From NCBI GenBank assembly GCA_002497895.1, contig DAFD01000082.1:1419-20085 (forward strand): a DNA stretch of 18,667 bases, given 5' to 3'. The DNA is from Euryarchaeota archaeon UBA175. GTDB taxonomy: Archaea > Thermoplasmatota > Poseidoniia > Poseidoniales > Thalassarchaeaceae. Below are positions 1-8,013 of this stretch, one piece after another (the first letter of the stretch is position 1; every line of letters starts with the position of its first letter). Both the position numbers and the translations under genes were made by a program. The notes beneath the pieces were generated by a model. The model did no database searches. It worked only from the letters and a program-made list of their open reading frames with translations, and was not told the origin of the DNA.

Positions 1-2075
1 GTGAATGCTGGATGGACATGTCCTACCCCTTTCTCTATCGCACCATCGTCGCATACTCCGTAGAGCTGCTTGTGCTTTCTCTTGAATCTCAAATAATCAT
101 CAAAGCCTTTGGAAAATTCGTCAGCCAAACAAATAATATCCCAATTATTAGCTACTTTCTCTGGCCAAAGTTTGTCTAATCTAAACGATCTTCCTCTGAG
201 TTGATTTATGCTCATGCTAGTGGTGACCGTGGTCAAATCGATTAGTACATTGATGCGACTAGCGTCCCAACCTTCCCCTAGTAGACCCCTAGTTCCAACC
301 AAGCACTTTGTGACTCCTTCTTGGAATAATTCGGTTATCATCATGGTGTAATAACGAGGTAGCCAATCCTTGCCCTTACCTCTAATTTCGAAATAATCTC
401 CCCGTTCAACATAATCGAACTTGATATCGAGATTCCTTTCGAAAACCCACTGCTCAAATCGAGGAAATATCCTCTCCAATAAATCGTCATCAACCAATAC
501 GGTAGTTCCGGTCATCAATACTGGATCTAGCCTGTCGGTAGATTCCGACCCTAGAACTGCTCTGTAAGCGGCTACTGCACCTCCTGCTTCTTTATCCAAC
601 ACTCCTTCAACCAAAGCAGTGGCAGAGGTTTTCTCAAAGTCAGTAACAATAACTGCTCTAATATCTGGCCCAAGAGCCTGCATTTCGGCAGTTAGAATGT
701 TCTGTAGAGCATCGTACTTAGCAGAGGCGTAAGCCATTACTCGACCAACAGGAGATGCACACATTCTTGCGCCAGAACCCGTTATCTGGACACCTAGCAT
801 TCTGAGTTTTTTCTTTGCATCTTCAGCGAGGGCGTGATCTTTCTTACTCTTTGACCGCATCAAGCCATTTCTGATGTATCGATCGAGTACGGTAATCAGC
901 GTATCCATACTACTTCCATCGGATGTTGTTGATTCCAAAGGACGAGGGACATCCTTCGGCAAGCTAAGCCCACTCGATACGAGAAATTCTCTTGCTGCAT
1001 CAGCGAGGCGAGGGTCTCTCTTACGGAAGGAATCCCAATCTTTTGCTTTACCAGCTGGTAGGCTTAGTTCATCCAATACTCTAGCTAACCATACCTCAAG
1101 CCTAGGGATTCTTCCCTCTGGTTTCTCTGGACCTCTCTTTAGTTCGTCAAGTAAGTTAGCAAAGTCTTGATCGACATTTGCGATATATTTCAACTCGCCT
1201 TGTGAAGGGCGAACAAAGTATGCGAGATCTTGGTAAGGAGACAAATTAGCATCCCTAACTAATGCAGGAACTGGAACTTCGTAATCAACCTCTCCAAATA
1301 GGTCGAGATAGCGATTTTCGGATGAGTCATCACCAGCCTCTGGAGGGGTTGCAGTCAGCCCCAATACGATTGGATTATCCAGAAATTCGACTATCTCAAT
1401 TAGGACTCTACCCCAATGCTCCAATAGATGATGGCATTCATCAAGAATGATGAGTCCAATGCCAACATCAGAGAGCTTCATCAGGTTGGCTTTTGCAGAT
1501 TCATGCAACACCCAAAGCGCATTGCCATGTTCAGATAGCGAATCTCTAACTTTCTTTCGATAATGGCCCATCCGATCTGAGTGATATTCAGGATTCTTTT
1601 CCTCCAAATCTACTATCCAAGAAATTGCACTTTCGCGATCTTCTGCTTCAACTATACCGTCACTAGGATCGGGGTCCATTAGACTGCTAATCCATAATTC
1701 CATGGCTGAATCATCGAGTTCCCCTCCACCTCTTTTTGGCAAAGTAACCGATTGGTATGTCAGTGATGTGAGGATTCCTGGATTTTTGGGGTCAGTGCCA
1801 ATTTCCGAAACCCTTCCATCGAGGTCAAAGAGTTCTTTGGCCCTCTCAACCCACTGAGCCTGTATTGCTGAGTTGGGGCTAAGCACCAAGGTTGGTAGTC
1901 TGACCAAATCAGACCAAACATACAACCCAAGTACTGTCTTTCCAGAACCGGGTGGAGCAACAATAAGTAATTCCTTTGAATTAGATTCTAATTCAGTTCT
2001 AATTATGCTTGATGAGGCTACCTGGGAGGGACGGAGTTTTCCGGAAAATTGAATATTTCCGAAATCCTTTGCCAT
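1..2075 (-). CDS. Superfamily II DEAD/DEAH-type helicase, C-terminal end cut by window edge
   Basis: An open frame runs from the ATG at 2075 to the left edge without a stop, giving 691 visible residues. An RPSQ-type Q motif lies near residues 15-18. Walker A PPGSGKT is at 41-47, Walker B/motif II DECHH at 212-216, motif III-like LTATPP at 240-245, motif V GTRGLLGEGWD at 594-604 and motif VI QLRGRSFRL at 625-633. This is a complete SF2 ATPase core, probably a DNA or RNA translocase or helicase of the broad SSL2/Rad25-like type. The stretch between motifs III and V is long (about 350 residues), so an inserted domain is likely; I do not recognise it. The gene starts 6 nt after the stop of the nucleotidyltransferase gene, so the two are probably cotranscribed. 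The C-terminus lies outside the window, so any nuclease or partner domain there cannot be seen. The helicase assignment is firm; the biological role (defence, repair, RNA) is unknown. Confidence 0.9.
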   Translation of the reverse strand, partial: MAKDFGNIQFSGKLRPSQVASSSIIRTELESNSKELLIVAPPGSGKTVLGLYVWSDLVRLPTLVLSPNSAIQAQWVERAKELFDLDGRVSEIGTDPKNPGILTSLTYQSVTLPKRGGGELDDSAMELWISSLMDPDPSDGIVEAEDRESAISWIVDLEEKNPEYHSDRMGHYRKKVRDSLSEHGNALWVLHESAKANLMKLSDVGIGLIILDECHHLLEHWGRVLIEIVEFLDNPIVLGLTATPPEAGDDSSENRYLDLFGEVDYEVPVPALVRDANLSPYQDLAYFVRPSQGELKYIANVDQDFANLLDELKRGPEKPEGRIPRLEVWLARVLDELSLPAGKAKDWDSFRKRDPRLADAAREFLVSSGLSLPKDVPRPLESTTSDGSSMDTLITVLDRYIRNGLMRSKSKKDHALAEDAKKKLRMLGVQITGSGARMCASPVGRVMAYASAKYDALQNILTAEMQALGPDIRAVIVTDFEKTSATALVEGVLDKEAGGAVAAYRAVLGSESTDRLDPVLMTGTTVLVDDDLLERIFPRFEQWVFERNLDIKFDYVERGDYFEIRGKGKDWLPRYYTMMITELFQEGVTKCLVGTRGLLGEGWDASRINVLIDLTTVTTSMSINQLRGRSFRLDKLWPEKVANNWDIICLADEFSKGFDDYLRFKRKHKQLYGVCDDGAIEKGVGHVHPAF

Positions 2076-2081
2076 TCTATC

Positions 2082-3044
2082 TCACTCAACTATAGACCCG
2101 TGACCAACGATTTCGCTATTAAGATTAGAGCCGTCATTTACTTCCGCACCCTTACCGATTAAGCAGCCATGCAATTGACAATTAGCCCCAATAATTGCCC
2201 CTTCTAGAATAACTGAGTTGTGAATCGATGAGCCCTCTCCTACGGTTACATTAGAGCCAAGAGAGCTCCCAATTGCTTCACCGAAATTTTCGCAATCTTC
2301 TCCAATCCATGAATCGCCGGTTACTTGACCGGTTGCGAATCGACCAGAATTGATGCAGGCTTGGCTGGCTTCAACAAATGAAGGAGGTGTACCTGCATCA
2401 ACAAACATGCCTGCGAAGGGGAATCCATTCAACGCTCCAGTCACGGCAATCTTCTCGTAAATGTCTCTCTCGATGCTGTGAGCTCCGTCTGGCATAAAGT
2501 CGAAAATTTCTTGCTCAAGAATATAGGTACCTGCGTTGATTAAATTGGAATATGCATCTTCTATCGCGGGTTTCTCTTGGAACCTCATTATCTTCCCTTT
2601 GTCTTCTTTGTAGTCGGCGACACCAAAGCGAGATGGGTCTTCAACTTCCCATAGGGAAATGGTTGCAATACCGCCATTTTGTTTGTGGAATTCAAGCATC
2701 TCTTCGACCTTAAGACTAGTAATCAAATCTCCATTGATAACACAGAAAGTTCCTCCTGAAAGATGCTCTCGACAGTTTGCAATCGCCCCTCCTGTACCTA
2801 GAGGTTCGGTCTCTTCAACGATGACAACCTCGTAGGGTAAAGGAATCTTCTCGAAATGTTCCCGTATCTGTTCTACACCATAACCAGCGGCTATCAGAAC
2901 CTTGTCAACTTGAGATTCAGGCAATACATCTAGAACATGCTCAATCATTGACTTGTCAAGAATCGGCAATAGTGGTTTGGGGATTGTTTCAGTCCATGGA
3001 CGCAAGCGAGTGCCAAAACCTCCGGCTAACACTACTACGTCCAT
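2082..3044 (-). CDS. Sugar-1-phosphate nucleotidyltransferase with left-handed beta-helix tail
   Basis: A protein of 320 residues. The N-terminus has the nucleotidyltransferase signature LAGGFGTRLRPWT (about residues 6-18) followed by the IPKPLLPI block (21-28). EETEPLGTGGAI (77-88) and the NGD metal/nucleotide motif (104-106) complete a Rossmann-like catalytic domain. From about residue 225 there are hexapeptide-like turns (IGEDC, VGEGSS, IGANC, IGKGAEV) typical of a left-handed beta-helix. The family activates a sugar-1-phosphate with an NTP to give an NDP-sugar for glycan or surface polysaccharide synthesis. Which sugar and which nucleotide cannot be decided from sequence; mannose-1-P guanylyltransferase, glucose-1-P thymidylyltransferase and UDP-GlcNAc pyrophosphorylase are all related. 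It is the first gene of a minus-strand pair with the helicase and is divergent from sucC. No Shine-Dalgarno match precedes the ATG. Confidence 0.9.
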   Translation of the reverse strand: MDVVVLAGGFGTRLRPWTETIPKPLLPILDKSMIEHVLDVLPESQVDKVLIAAGYGVEQIREHFEKIPLPYEVVIVEETEPLGTGGAIANCREHLSGGTFCVINGDLITSLKVEEMLEFHKQNGGIATISLWEVEDPSRFGVADYKEDKGKIMRFQEKPAIEDAYSNLINAGTYILEQEIFDFMPDGAHSIERDIYEKIAVTGALNGFPFAGMFVDAGTPPSFVEASQACINSGRFATGQVTGDSWIGEDCENFGEAIGSSLGSNVTVGEGSSIHNSVILEGAIIGANCQLHGCLIGKGAEVNDGSNLNSEIVGHGSIVE

Positions 3045-3152
3045 GGTATACCGAGTTCAATTCTGACTTTCAGCACTTCGTATCCACGATGACCCCCCAC
3101 ACCTCACAGGCGCATCGTTGAAAGACGGGTGTTCGGTCGTCGGACCGTCGAC
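3045..3152. promoter_or_regulatory. Divergent intergenic region between nucleotidyltransferase and sucC
   Basis: This 108-base gap lies between two genes transcribed away from each other, so it must hold both promoters. I see no convincing TATA box at the usual distance from either start and no Shine-Dalgarno match before either ATG. A small perfect stem, CGGTC/GACCG with a 4-base loop (3134-3147), sits 5 nt before the sucC ATG. Whether it matters for translation is not known. Confidence 0.5.
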
Positions 3153-4361
3153 ATGAACATCCACGAGTACCAAGGTAAGCAACTGTTCCGCGAGGCGGGT
3201 GTCAAGGTGCAGGATGGCGTGCACTGCAAAAGTGTCGAAGAAGCGCTTGCTGCATACGATTCTCTTGGATCAAAGGTAGTCGCAGTCAAGAGCCAAATCC
3301 ATGCCGGTGGGAGAGGAAAAGGCAACCTGTACTGCCCGACTTCTGGAGACCTCCTGATGGAGGGTGGTGTCAAGATCGCTTTCGCCCGTGATGAAGTGGA
3401 AACCTATGCTGAAAACATCCTAGGACATATCCTCGTAACTAAGCAGACTGGACCTGCTGGGAAATTAGTTAGCAACCTCTACGTCGAGGCTGGTTGTGAA
3501 ATCGCACACGAATACTACCTCGCCTTGTTAGTCGATAGAGAAGCAAAGGCAGTACTAATCATGGCCTCGACGGAAGGAGGCATGGATATCGAAGAGGTTG
3601 CCGAAAACACTCCGGAAGCAATTCACAAAATATGGGTTGACCCGGTCGCAGATTTGCTTGAATCCCAAAAGAGAAAACTGGGTATGTCCCTAGGTCTACA
3701 GGGCGCTGCCTTGGAGGACTTCTTCGGAATGATCGGAAGCCTCTACGAACTATTCGTTTCAAACGATTGCGCGATGGTAGAAATCAATCCTCTAGTTCGA
3801 ACCAAGTCGGACGAAATGGTCGCTCTTGACGCCAAGGTTAGTTTCGACGAAAACGCATTATTCCGGCACAAGGATTGGGATGAATTGAGAGATTTATCTG
3901 AAGAAGAGCCGACCGAAACTCGTGCCAAGGAAGCAGGCCTATCCTACGTCAAACTCGATGGAAATATCGGTTGTCTAGTCAACGGCGCTGGCCTTGCAAT
4001 GGCATCGATGGATGTCATCAAACTGTATGGTGGTGAGCCCGCCAACTTCCTAGATATTGGAGGAGGAGCAAATAAGGAATCAATTACTACTGCATTCGGT
4101 ATCATCCTAGATGATCCTAGTGTGGAAGGTATCCTAGTGAACATCTTCGGGGGCATCATCCGCTGCGATATGGTGGCTAGAAGCATTATCGATGCATCCA
4201 GAGAGATTGGTTTGTCGGTTCCACTTGTGGTCAGATTCTCTGGCACCAACCATGTCGAAGGCAAAACTGTCCTAGATGAGAGTTCCTTGGAAGTCACTAC
4301 TGTGAGTACACTAGCCGAGGGAGCTGAAGCAATTGTCGGATTGATTGGAGGTGGTCAGTGA
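3153..4361 (+). CDS. sucC: Succinyl-CoA synthetase (ADP/GDP-forming), beta subunit
   Basis: A protein of 402 residues from the ATG at 3153. The frame is open 24 bases further upstream, but [12 protein letters not shown] is the standard N-terminus of SucC, so this start is preferred. The ATP-grasp nucleotide-binding domain is visible, with [15 protein letters not shown] near residues 43-57. The C-terminal ligase domain has IGGGANKES and LVNIFGGI (the latter near 328-336), matching the GGGA-KE and NIFGGI blocks of the family. With the alpha subunit it interconverts succinyl-CoA and succinate with substrate-level NTP synthesis in the TCA cycle, in the cytoplasm. Length is normal for the family. 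It overlaps sucD at TGATG. Nucleotide specificity cannot be read from sequence alone. Confidence 0.96.
   Translation: MNIHEYQGKQLFREAGVKVQDGVHCKSVEEALAAYDSLGSKVVAVKSQIHAGGRGKGNLYCPTSGDLLMEGGVKIAFARDEVETYAENILGHILVTKQTGPAGKLVSNLYVEAGCEIAHEYYLALLVDREAKAVLIMASTEGGMDIEEVAENTPEAIHKIWVDPVADLLESQKRKLGMSLGLQGAALEDFFGMIGSLYELFVSNDCAMVEINPLVRTKSDEMVALDAKVSFDENALFRHKDWDELRDLSEEEPTETRAKEAGLSYVKLDGNIGCLVNGAGLAMASMDVIKLYGGEPANFLDIGGGANKESITTAFGIILDDPSVEGILVNIFGGIIRCDMVARSIIDASREIGLSVPLVVRFSGTNHVEGKTVLDESSLEVTTVSTLAEGAEAIVGLIGGGQ
4347..4353 (+). promoter_or_regulatory. Shine-Dalgarno site of sucD
   Basis: GGAGGTG is a full match to the archaeal anti-Shine-Dalgarno sequence. It ends 7 nt before the ATG at 4361 and 4 nt before the alternative GTG at 4358. 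It lies inside the last codons of sucC, consistent with translational coupling. Confidence 0.8.
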
Positions 4362-5284
4362 TGGCAATTTGGCTTCAAGAAGATTCGAAACTACTGATTC
4401 AGGGGATCACTGGCTCGCAAGGCAGATTCCATGGGAAGATGATGGTCGAATACGGCACCAATGTAGTCGGTGGAGTAACTCCTGGGAAGGGAGGTCAAAC
4501 CGTCGATTTGGCTGACCGAGAGGTTCCCGTCTTTGACGGAATGCACGAGGCGATTAGCAAAACAGATGCTGACGCCTCGGTGATTTACGTGCCAGCTAGA
4601 TTCGCAGCCTCGGCAATCATCGAAGCTGCCGATGCGTTCAACGAAATCAAGGGAGAGGGACTGATAGTTTGTATCACCGAGGGTATTCCAACCCTCGATA
4701 TGGTCCGAGCAGTCGGACATATCTCAAAGAGCCCTGGAATCAGGCTGATTGGGCCAAATTGCCCGGGAATCATCACGCCCGGAGAAGATGGGGGCTGCAA
4801 GGTCGGAATCATGCCCGGATATATCCACGCAAAGGGAAGAATCGGTGTCATCTCGAAATCTGGCACCCTCACATACGAGGCAGTGGCTCAGACGATGAGC
4901 GTAGGCGAAGGTCAGACCACATGCATCGGAATTGGTGGAGACCCTGTCAGTGGAACTGGGTTCATCGACTGCCTAGCGGCTTTCGAGGAGGATTCTGAGA
5001 CTGAGGCAGTGGTGATGATTGGTGAGATTGGCGGTACTGCCGAGGAGGAGGCAGCGGCTTGGGTCGCAGATAACTTCAGCAAACCGATTGTCGGCTTCGT
5101 GGCTGGGGCGACTGCTCCACCCGGCAAAAGAATGGGGCATGCCGGTGCAATCATTTCGGGCGGCAAAGGAACAGCCGCTGAGAAATTCGCTGCTTTTGAG
5201 GCGGCTGGAATCCATATCGCACGCGACCCTTCAGAGATAGGAGCGGTTCTCAAGGTCGCTCTCGAACAAGCCGGTCTTCTCTGA
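4361..5284 (+). CDS. sucD: Succinyl-CoA synthetase, alpha subunit
   Basis: A protein of 307 residues from the ATG at 4361; a GTG at 4358 is in frame, but the ATG overlaps the sucC stop as TGATG and has better Shine-Dalgarno spacing. The N-terminal CoA-binding Rossmann domain shows [10 protein letters not shown] and GVTPGKGGQ (about residues 16-46). IGPNCPGII (near 130-138) and the [10 protein letters not shown] block follow. The phosphohistidine loop reads KRMGHAGAI, placing the catalytic His at residue 260. The subunit carries the CoA site and the phosphorylated histidine and forms the enzyme with SucC. The two genes form a tight operon. A perfect hairpin covers the stop codon. The HpnE-like gene begins 64 nt downstream on the same strand, so read-through is possible. 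Confidence 0.96.
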   Translation: MAIWLQEDSKLLIQGITGSQGRFHGKMMVEYGTNVVGGVTPGKGGQTVDLADREVPVFDGMHEAISKTDADASVIYVPARFAASAIIEAADAFNEIKGEGLIVCITEGIPTLDMVRAVGHISKSPGIRLIGPNCPGIITPGEDGGCKVGIMPGYIHAKGRIGVISKSGTLTYEAVAQTMSVGEGQTTCIGIGGDPVSGTGFIDCLAAFEEDSETEAVVMIGEIGGTAEEEAAAWVADNFSKPIVGFVAGATAPPGKRMGHAGAIISGGKGTAAEKFAAFEAAGIHIARDPSEIGAVLKVALEQAGLL

Positions 5285-5290
5285 AGACCG
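5272..5290 (+). other. Perfect hairpin across the sucD stop codon
   Basis: CGGTCTTC, loop TCT, GAAGACCG: an 8-bp perfect stem with a 3-base loop that contains the last codons and the TGA of sucD. No T-run follows, so it is not a bacterial-type terminator. It could mark an mRNA 3' end or processing site, or block 3' exonuclease; that is inference. Confidence 0.5.
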
Positions 5291-5348
5291 ACTCCTCGCC
5301 CTATCGTATCGCGCAGAGTCTTAGACCGAATGATGCGGCTCAACCACT

Positions 5349-6812
5349 GTGAGTCAGGAGTCTCCAGTAGTCGTTGTCGGCGGCGGCTTGGCCGGAAGCG
5401 CCTGTGCTCTTGCACTCGCAGGCAGAGGGCAACGGGTCACTCTCATCGAAGCATCAGCAATGCTTGGAGGTCGTGTTGCGAGTATCCAGCTACCTGGAAT
5501 CGAGCGCCCGATAGACAATGGCCAGCATGTCGCATTCAGAATCTACGGTCGATTCCTGCAACTCCTCGCAACATGTGAAGCACGAGACATCATCAAGTTA
5601 CAGAAGCAGACTAAACTGCCCTATCTCGAGGTCGAAAAAGGCACAATCTCTACAATTCGCTCTGGTAATCTGCCACCACCTAACCACCTATCGGCATCAT
5701 TGCTCAACGTAAGTTTCCTCAAACTGGGTGACAAGATTGCCATGCAAAAGGTGGTTAAGGAACTATACAAAATGGACGAGAATCGCCGGCGCGGCCTCGA
5801 CGATACTACCTTCCTTGATTGGCTGCGCAATAGCGGCCAAACCGAGCGGTCAATCACCAGATTCTGGGACCCACTTGTCCGCACAACCCTCAACATCGAT
5901 TCCAGCCAAGCCAGCGCTGCATCGGCTGCATTCATTTTCAAACGCGGACTATTCGGTGAAGCCGATGCGTTTGATGTCGGATCATTCGCCAAAGACCTAT
6001 CAAAATCACTCTCACCGGCTCTGCGTAGAACCCTTGCATCCGCCGGAGTAGAAGTCCAAGTCTCAACCCCAGTGACCTCACTCTATCGAGAAGCAGGAAG
6101 AGTCACTGGAGTCACCACCAGAGATGGAATGATTGCAGCATCAACAGTCATCCTCTGCACACCGAGTTCAGTTACAGCAAGATTGCTTACCGGCTCTGGA
6201 GCAAGTGTCGCATCGCATGAGGTAGCCGATCGTCTAGCGGGCCTAGGAAACACTGCACGGATCGCTATCCACGCCTTCCATGAGGGACCGATTCTACCTG
6301 CAGGAACACACTTTGTTAGCTGCTGTGATGAGCCAATAATTCAGACACTCTTCGATCGTTCGGCAGAACTCGATGATGGAGAAAGGGGAGGGCTGCCGGG
6401 ACATTGGATGAGCGTTCTAGTATCCTACGCCGACCCTTACCTCGACTGGGACGATGAACTCATCCAAAACGAGTACGAACGGGTAATCGAAACCGCATTC
6501 CCACAAGCACCCGGAATCGTCTCATTCCATGTCATCCGCAACAAGCATGCAACAACATCTCTGCGAATCGGCGCCCAACGCCTGCGCCCAGACCCGCTCG
6601 ACGCAGGAGAAGGAGTCATACTCGGGGGAGATTGGATAGACATTGATTGGCCAAGCACAATGGAGGGAGCGAGTAGGGCAGGACTCACCGCAGCAGCAGC
6701 CCTACTTGAGCAGAGAGGTAATGCAGAATTCAGAGGCTGGAAGCACGACTCAGAGTGGCCTGACTGGCCAGAAGCACCGCGAAGAGGAGCCGAAGGTTGG
6801 AGGGAGTGGTAA
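5349..6812 (+). CDS. HpnE-like FAD-dependent squalene/hydroxysqualene oxidoreductase
   Basis: A protein of 487 residues. The start must be the GTG at 5349: no other start codon lies between it and the in-frame stop at 5331, and the FAD fold begins at once. The dinucleotide-binding motif VVVVGGGLAG is at residues 7-16, with an acidic strand end (LIEA, 32-35) and GGR (40-42). DNGQH (56-60) is characteristic of hydroxysqualene dehydroxylase HpnE within the amine oxidase/phytoene desaturase superfamily. The C-terminal FAD motif GDWIDIDWPSTMEGA lies near 427-441. HpnE reduces hydroxysqualene to squalene. A Trp-rich tail of about 34 residues follows the FAD fold. The next two genes encode squalene/phytoene synthases, which supports a triterpenoid or carotenoid role. 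A carotenoid desaturase is the main alternative. No Shine-Dalgarno sequence is seen. Confidence 0.85.
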   Translation: MSQESPVVVVGGGLAGSACALALAGRGQRVTLIEASAMLGGRVASIQLPGIERPIDNGQHVAFRIYGRFLQLLATCEARDIIKLQKQTKLPYLEVEKGTISTIRSGNLPPPNHLSASLLNVSFLKLGDKIAMQKVVKELYKMDENRRRGLDDTTFLDWLRNSGQTERSITRFWDPLVRTTLNIDSSQASAASAAFIFKRGLFGEADAFDVGSFAKDLSKSLSPALRRTLASAGVEVQVSTPVTSLYREAGRVTGVTTRDGMIAASTVILCTPSSVTARLLTGSGASVASHEVADRLAGLGNTARIAIHAFHEGPILPAGTHFVSCCDEPIIQTLFDRSAELDDGERGGLPGHWMSVLVSYADPYLDWDDELIQNEYERVIETAFPQAPGIVSFHVIRNKHATTSLRIGAQRLRPDPLDAGEGVILGGDWIDIDWPSTMEGASRAGLTAAAALLEQRGNAEFRGWKHDSEWPDWPEAPRRGAEGWREW

Positions 6813-6862
6813 GTGCTCCGAAGTGCGAAGGACTCAACAAATGAACCAAAGTGGCCAGACCG

Positions 6863-6867
6863 GGTGA
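6863..6867 (+). promoter_or_regulatory. Shine-Dalgarno site of the squalene-synthase-like gene
   Basis: GGTGA matches the archaeal anti-Shine-Dalgarno sequence 4 nt before the ATG at 6872. It supports that ATG over the in-frame GTG at 6851. Confidence 0.55.
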
Positions 6868-6871
6868 AGAG

Positions 6872-7891
6872 ATGGCAGAAGTAATCAACTCGCACATCGA
6901 TGGCTTACTCAAAGCCACATCACGCTCATTCCATCTGACTCTCACAACGCTACCGAAAACCGTTCGTGACCAATTTGGACTACTCTACTTACTCGCTCGC
7001 CTTGCCGACACAATTGCCGACTCGAAGACTGAAAATGCGGAGGCGTTGATTGAAGCGCTCGACGGCTATCATGGTTTACTCGTTGATGACGAAGCCGTCG
7101 ACCTCAGCGACATCGCATCTATTCAAGAGGATCCTGATGAGAAGAGGCTGCTTGAGAATCTCGATTCAGTGATTGCAGCTTACCGTGCGATGTCGTCCGA
7201 GGATGCTGTCCTAATGCAGCGATGTCTTGACATAATCATCTCAGGACAGCGCCTCGATCTCGTCAGATTCGGTGCTTTGGGGTCTGATTTGACGACTCTT
7301 GAGAACGACGTGGAATTGGATGATTATGCTTACCGCGTTGCCGGTAGTGTCGGCGAGTTCTGGACGGCGATTACACTCTTACACGAACTCGACGGTGGAG
7401 TTACAGACACAGAAACTTTCGACGCTCTTGGGGTACGCTTTGGCAAGGCTTTGCAGATGACGAATATCCTGCGCGATATCCCCGCGGACATCGCACTAGG
7501 TAGATGCTACATTCCTAGCCAGCGACTTGCTGAATTTGGTATGACTCATGAGGACCTAAGAAATCCTGAGTCGATCTCAGCATTCAGACCGCTCTACAAT
7601 TTCTATCTCGACCTCGCCTGCGACCATTACGAGGCGGCCATCCGCTACATCCGAATGATTCCTCGAAAGCACCACAATCTTCGGTTGGCCTGTATCCTCC
7701 CAGTAGCCATCGGTCTAGACACTCTTTCGCTGCTCCGAACAGGCAATGTCCTCGACGCCGGAGAACGCATCAAAGTTAGTCGTGGCAGAATCAAGAGAAT
7801 CGCTGCACTGAGCGCTACCGGGACACGCTTGAAAGTCCTTGAAGACCGTCTCCTCAACAAGGCTTTAGCGAAAGCCCGAAAGCCACTCTGA
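6872..7891 (+). CDS. Squalene/phytoene synthase family, squalene-synthase-like
   Basis: A protein of 339 residues from the ATG at 6872 (an in-frame GTG at 6851 would add 7 residues). It starts with the family block SRSFHLTL (17-24). Both Mg-diphosphate motifs are intact: DTIAD at 46-50 and DIPAD at 202-206. YAYRVAGSVGEFW (153-165) and MTNILRDI are further hallmarks. The LLARLADTIAD and ILRDIPADI context is closer to bacterial squalene synthases than to HpnC. Such enzymes condense two farnesyl diphosphates head to head to presqualene diphosphate and on to squalene or hydroxysqualene. There is no C-terminal membrane anchor, unlike the eukaryotic enzyme. The neighbours are HpnE-like and a second synthase. 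Substrate chain length (C15 or C20) cannot be read from the sequence. Confidence 0.85.
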   Translation: MAEVINSHIDGLLKATSRSFHLTLTTLPKTVRDQFGLLYLLARLADTIADSKTENAEALIEALDGYHGLLVDDEAVDLSDIASIQEDPDEKRLLENLDSVIAAYRAMSSEDAVLMQRCLDIIISGQRLDLVRFGALGSDLTTLENDVELDDYAYRVAGSVGEFWTAITLLHELDGGVTDTETFDALGVRFGKALQMTNILRDIPADIALGRCYIPSQRLAEFGMTHEDLRNPESISAFRPLYNFYLDLACDHYEAAIRYIRMIPRKHHNLRLACILPVAIGLDTLSLLRTGNVLDAGERIKVSRGRIKRIAALSATGTRLKVLEDRLLNKALAKARKPL

Positions 7892-7936
7892 GTTCAATTC
7901 TCCAAGCCTCGGCTAATCCTACCTAGAACCTCCTCA

Positions 7937-7954
7937 AGGCCGCTGAAGCGGCCT
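7937..7954 (+). other. GC-rich hairpin between the two synthase genes
   Basis: AGGCCGC, loop TGAA, GCGGCCT: a perfect 7-bp, nearly all G-C stem. It lies about 45 nt after the first synthase stop and 15 nt before the earliest possible start of the second. It could separate expression of the two genes or act as a processing site. There is no T-run. Confidence 0.5.
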
Positions 7955-8013
7955 GCACGCGCGCGAGGGTGAGGTTCAAGTGCGAGTCATGTGGGCTCGC
8001 GTCAGGCATCACC

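Noticed and set aside
874..1170. Plus-strand 98-codon frame within the helicase
   Set aside because: It is antisense to a complete helicase frame with intact motifs, and its protein is Ser/Leu-rich without recognisable features.
6841..6867. ATG with an 8-codon frame ahead of the first synthase
   Set aside because: It is too short and has no ribosome site; probably chance in the intergenic region.
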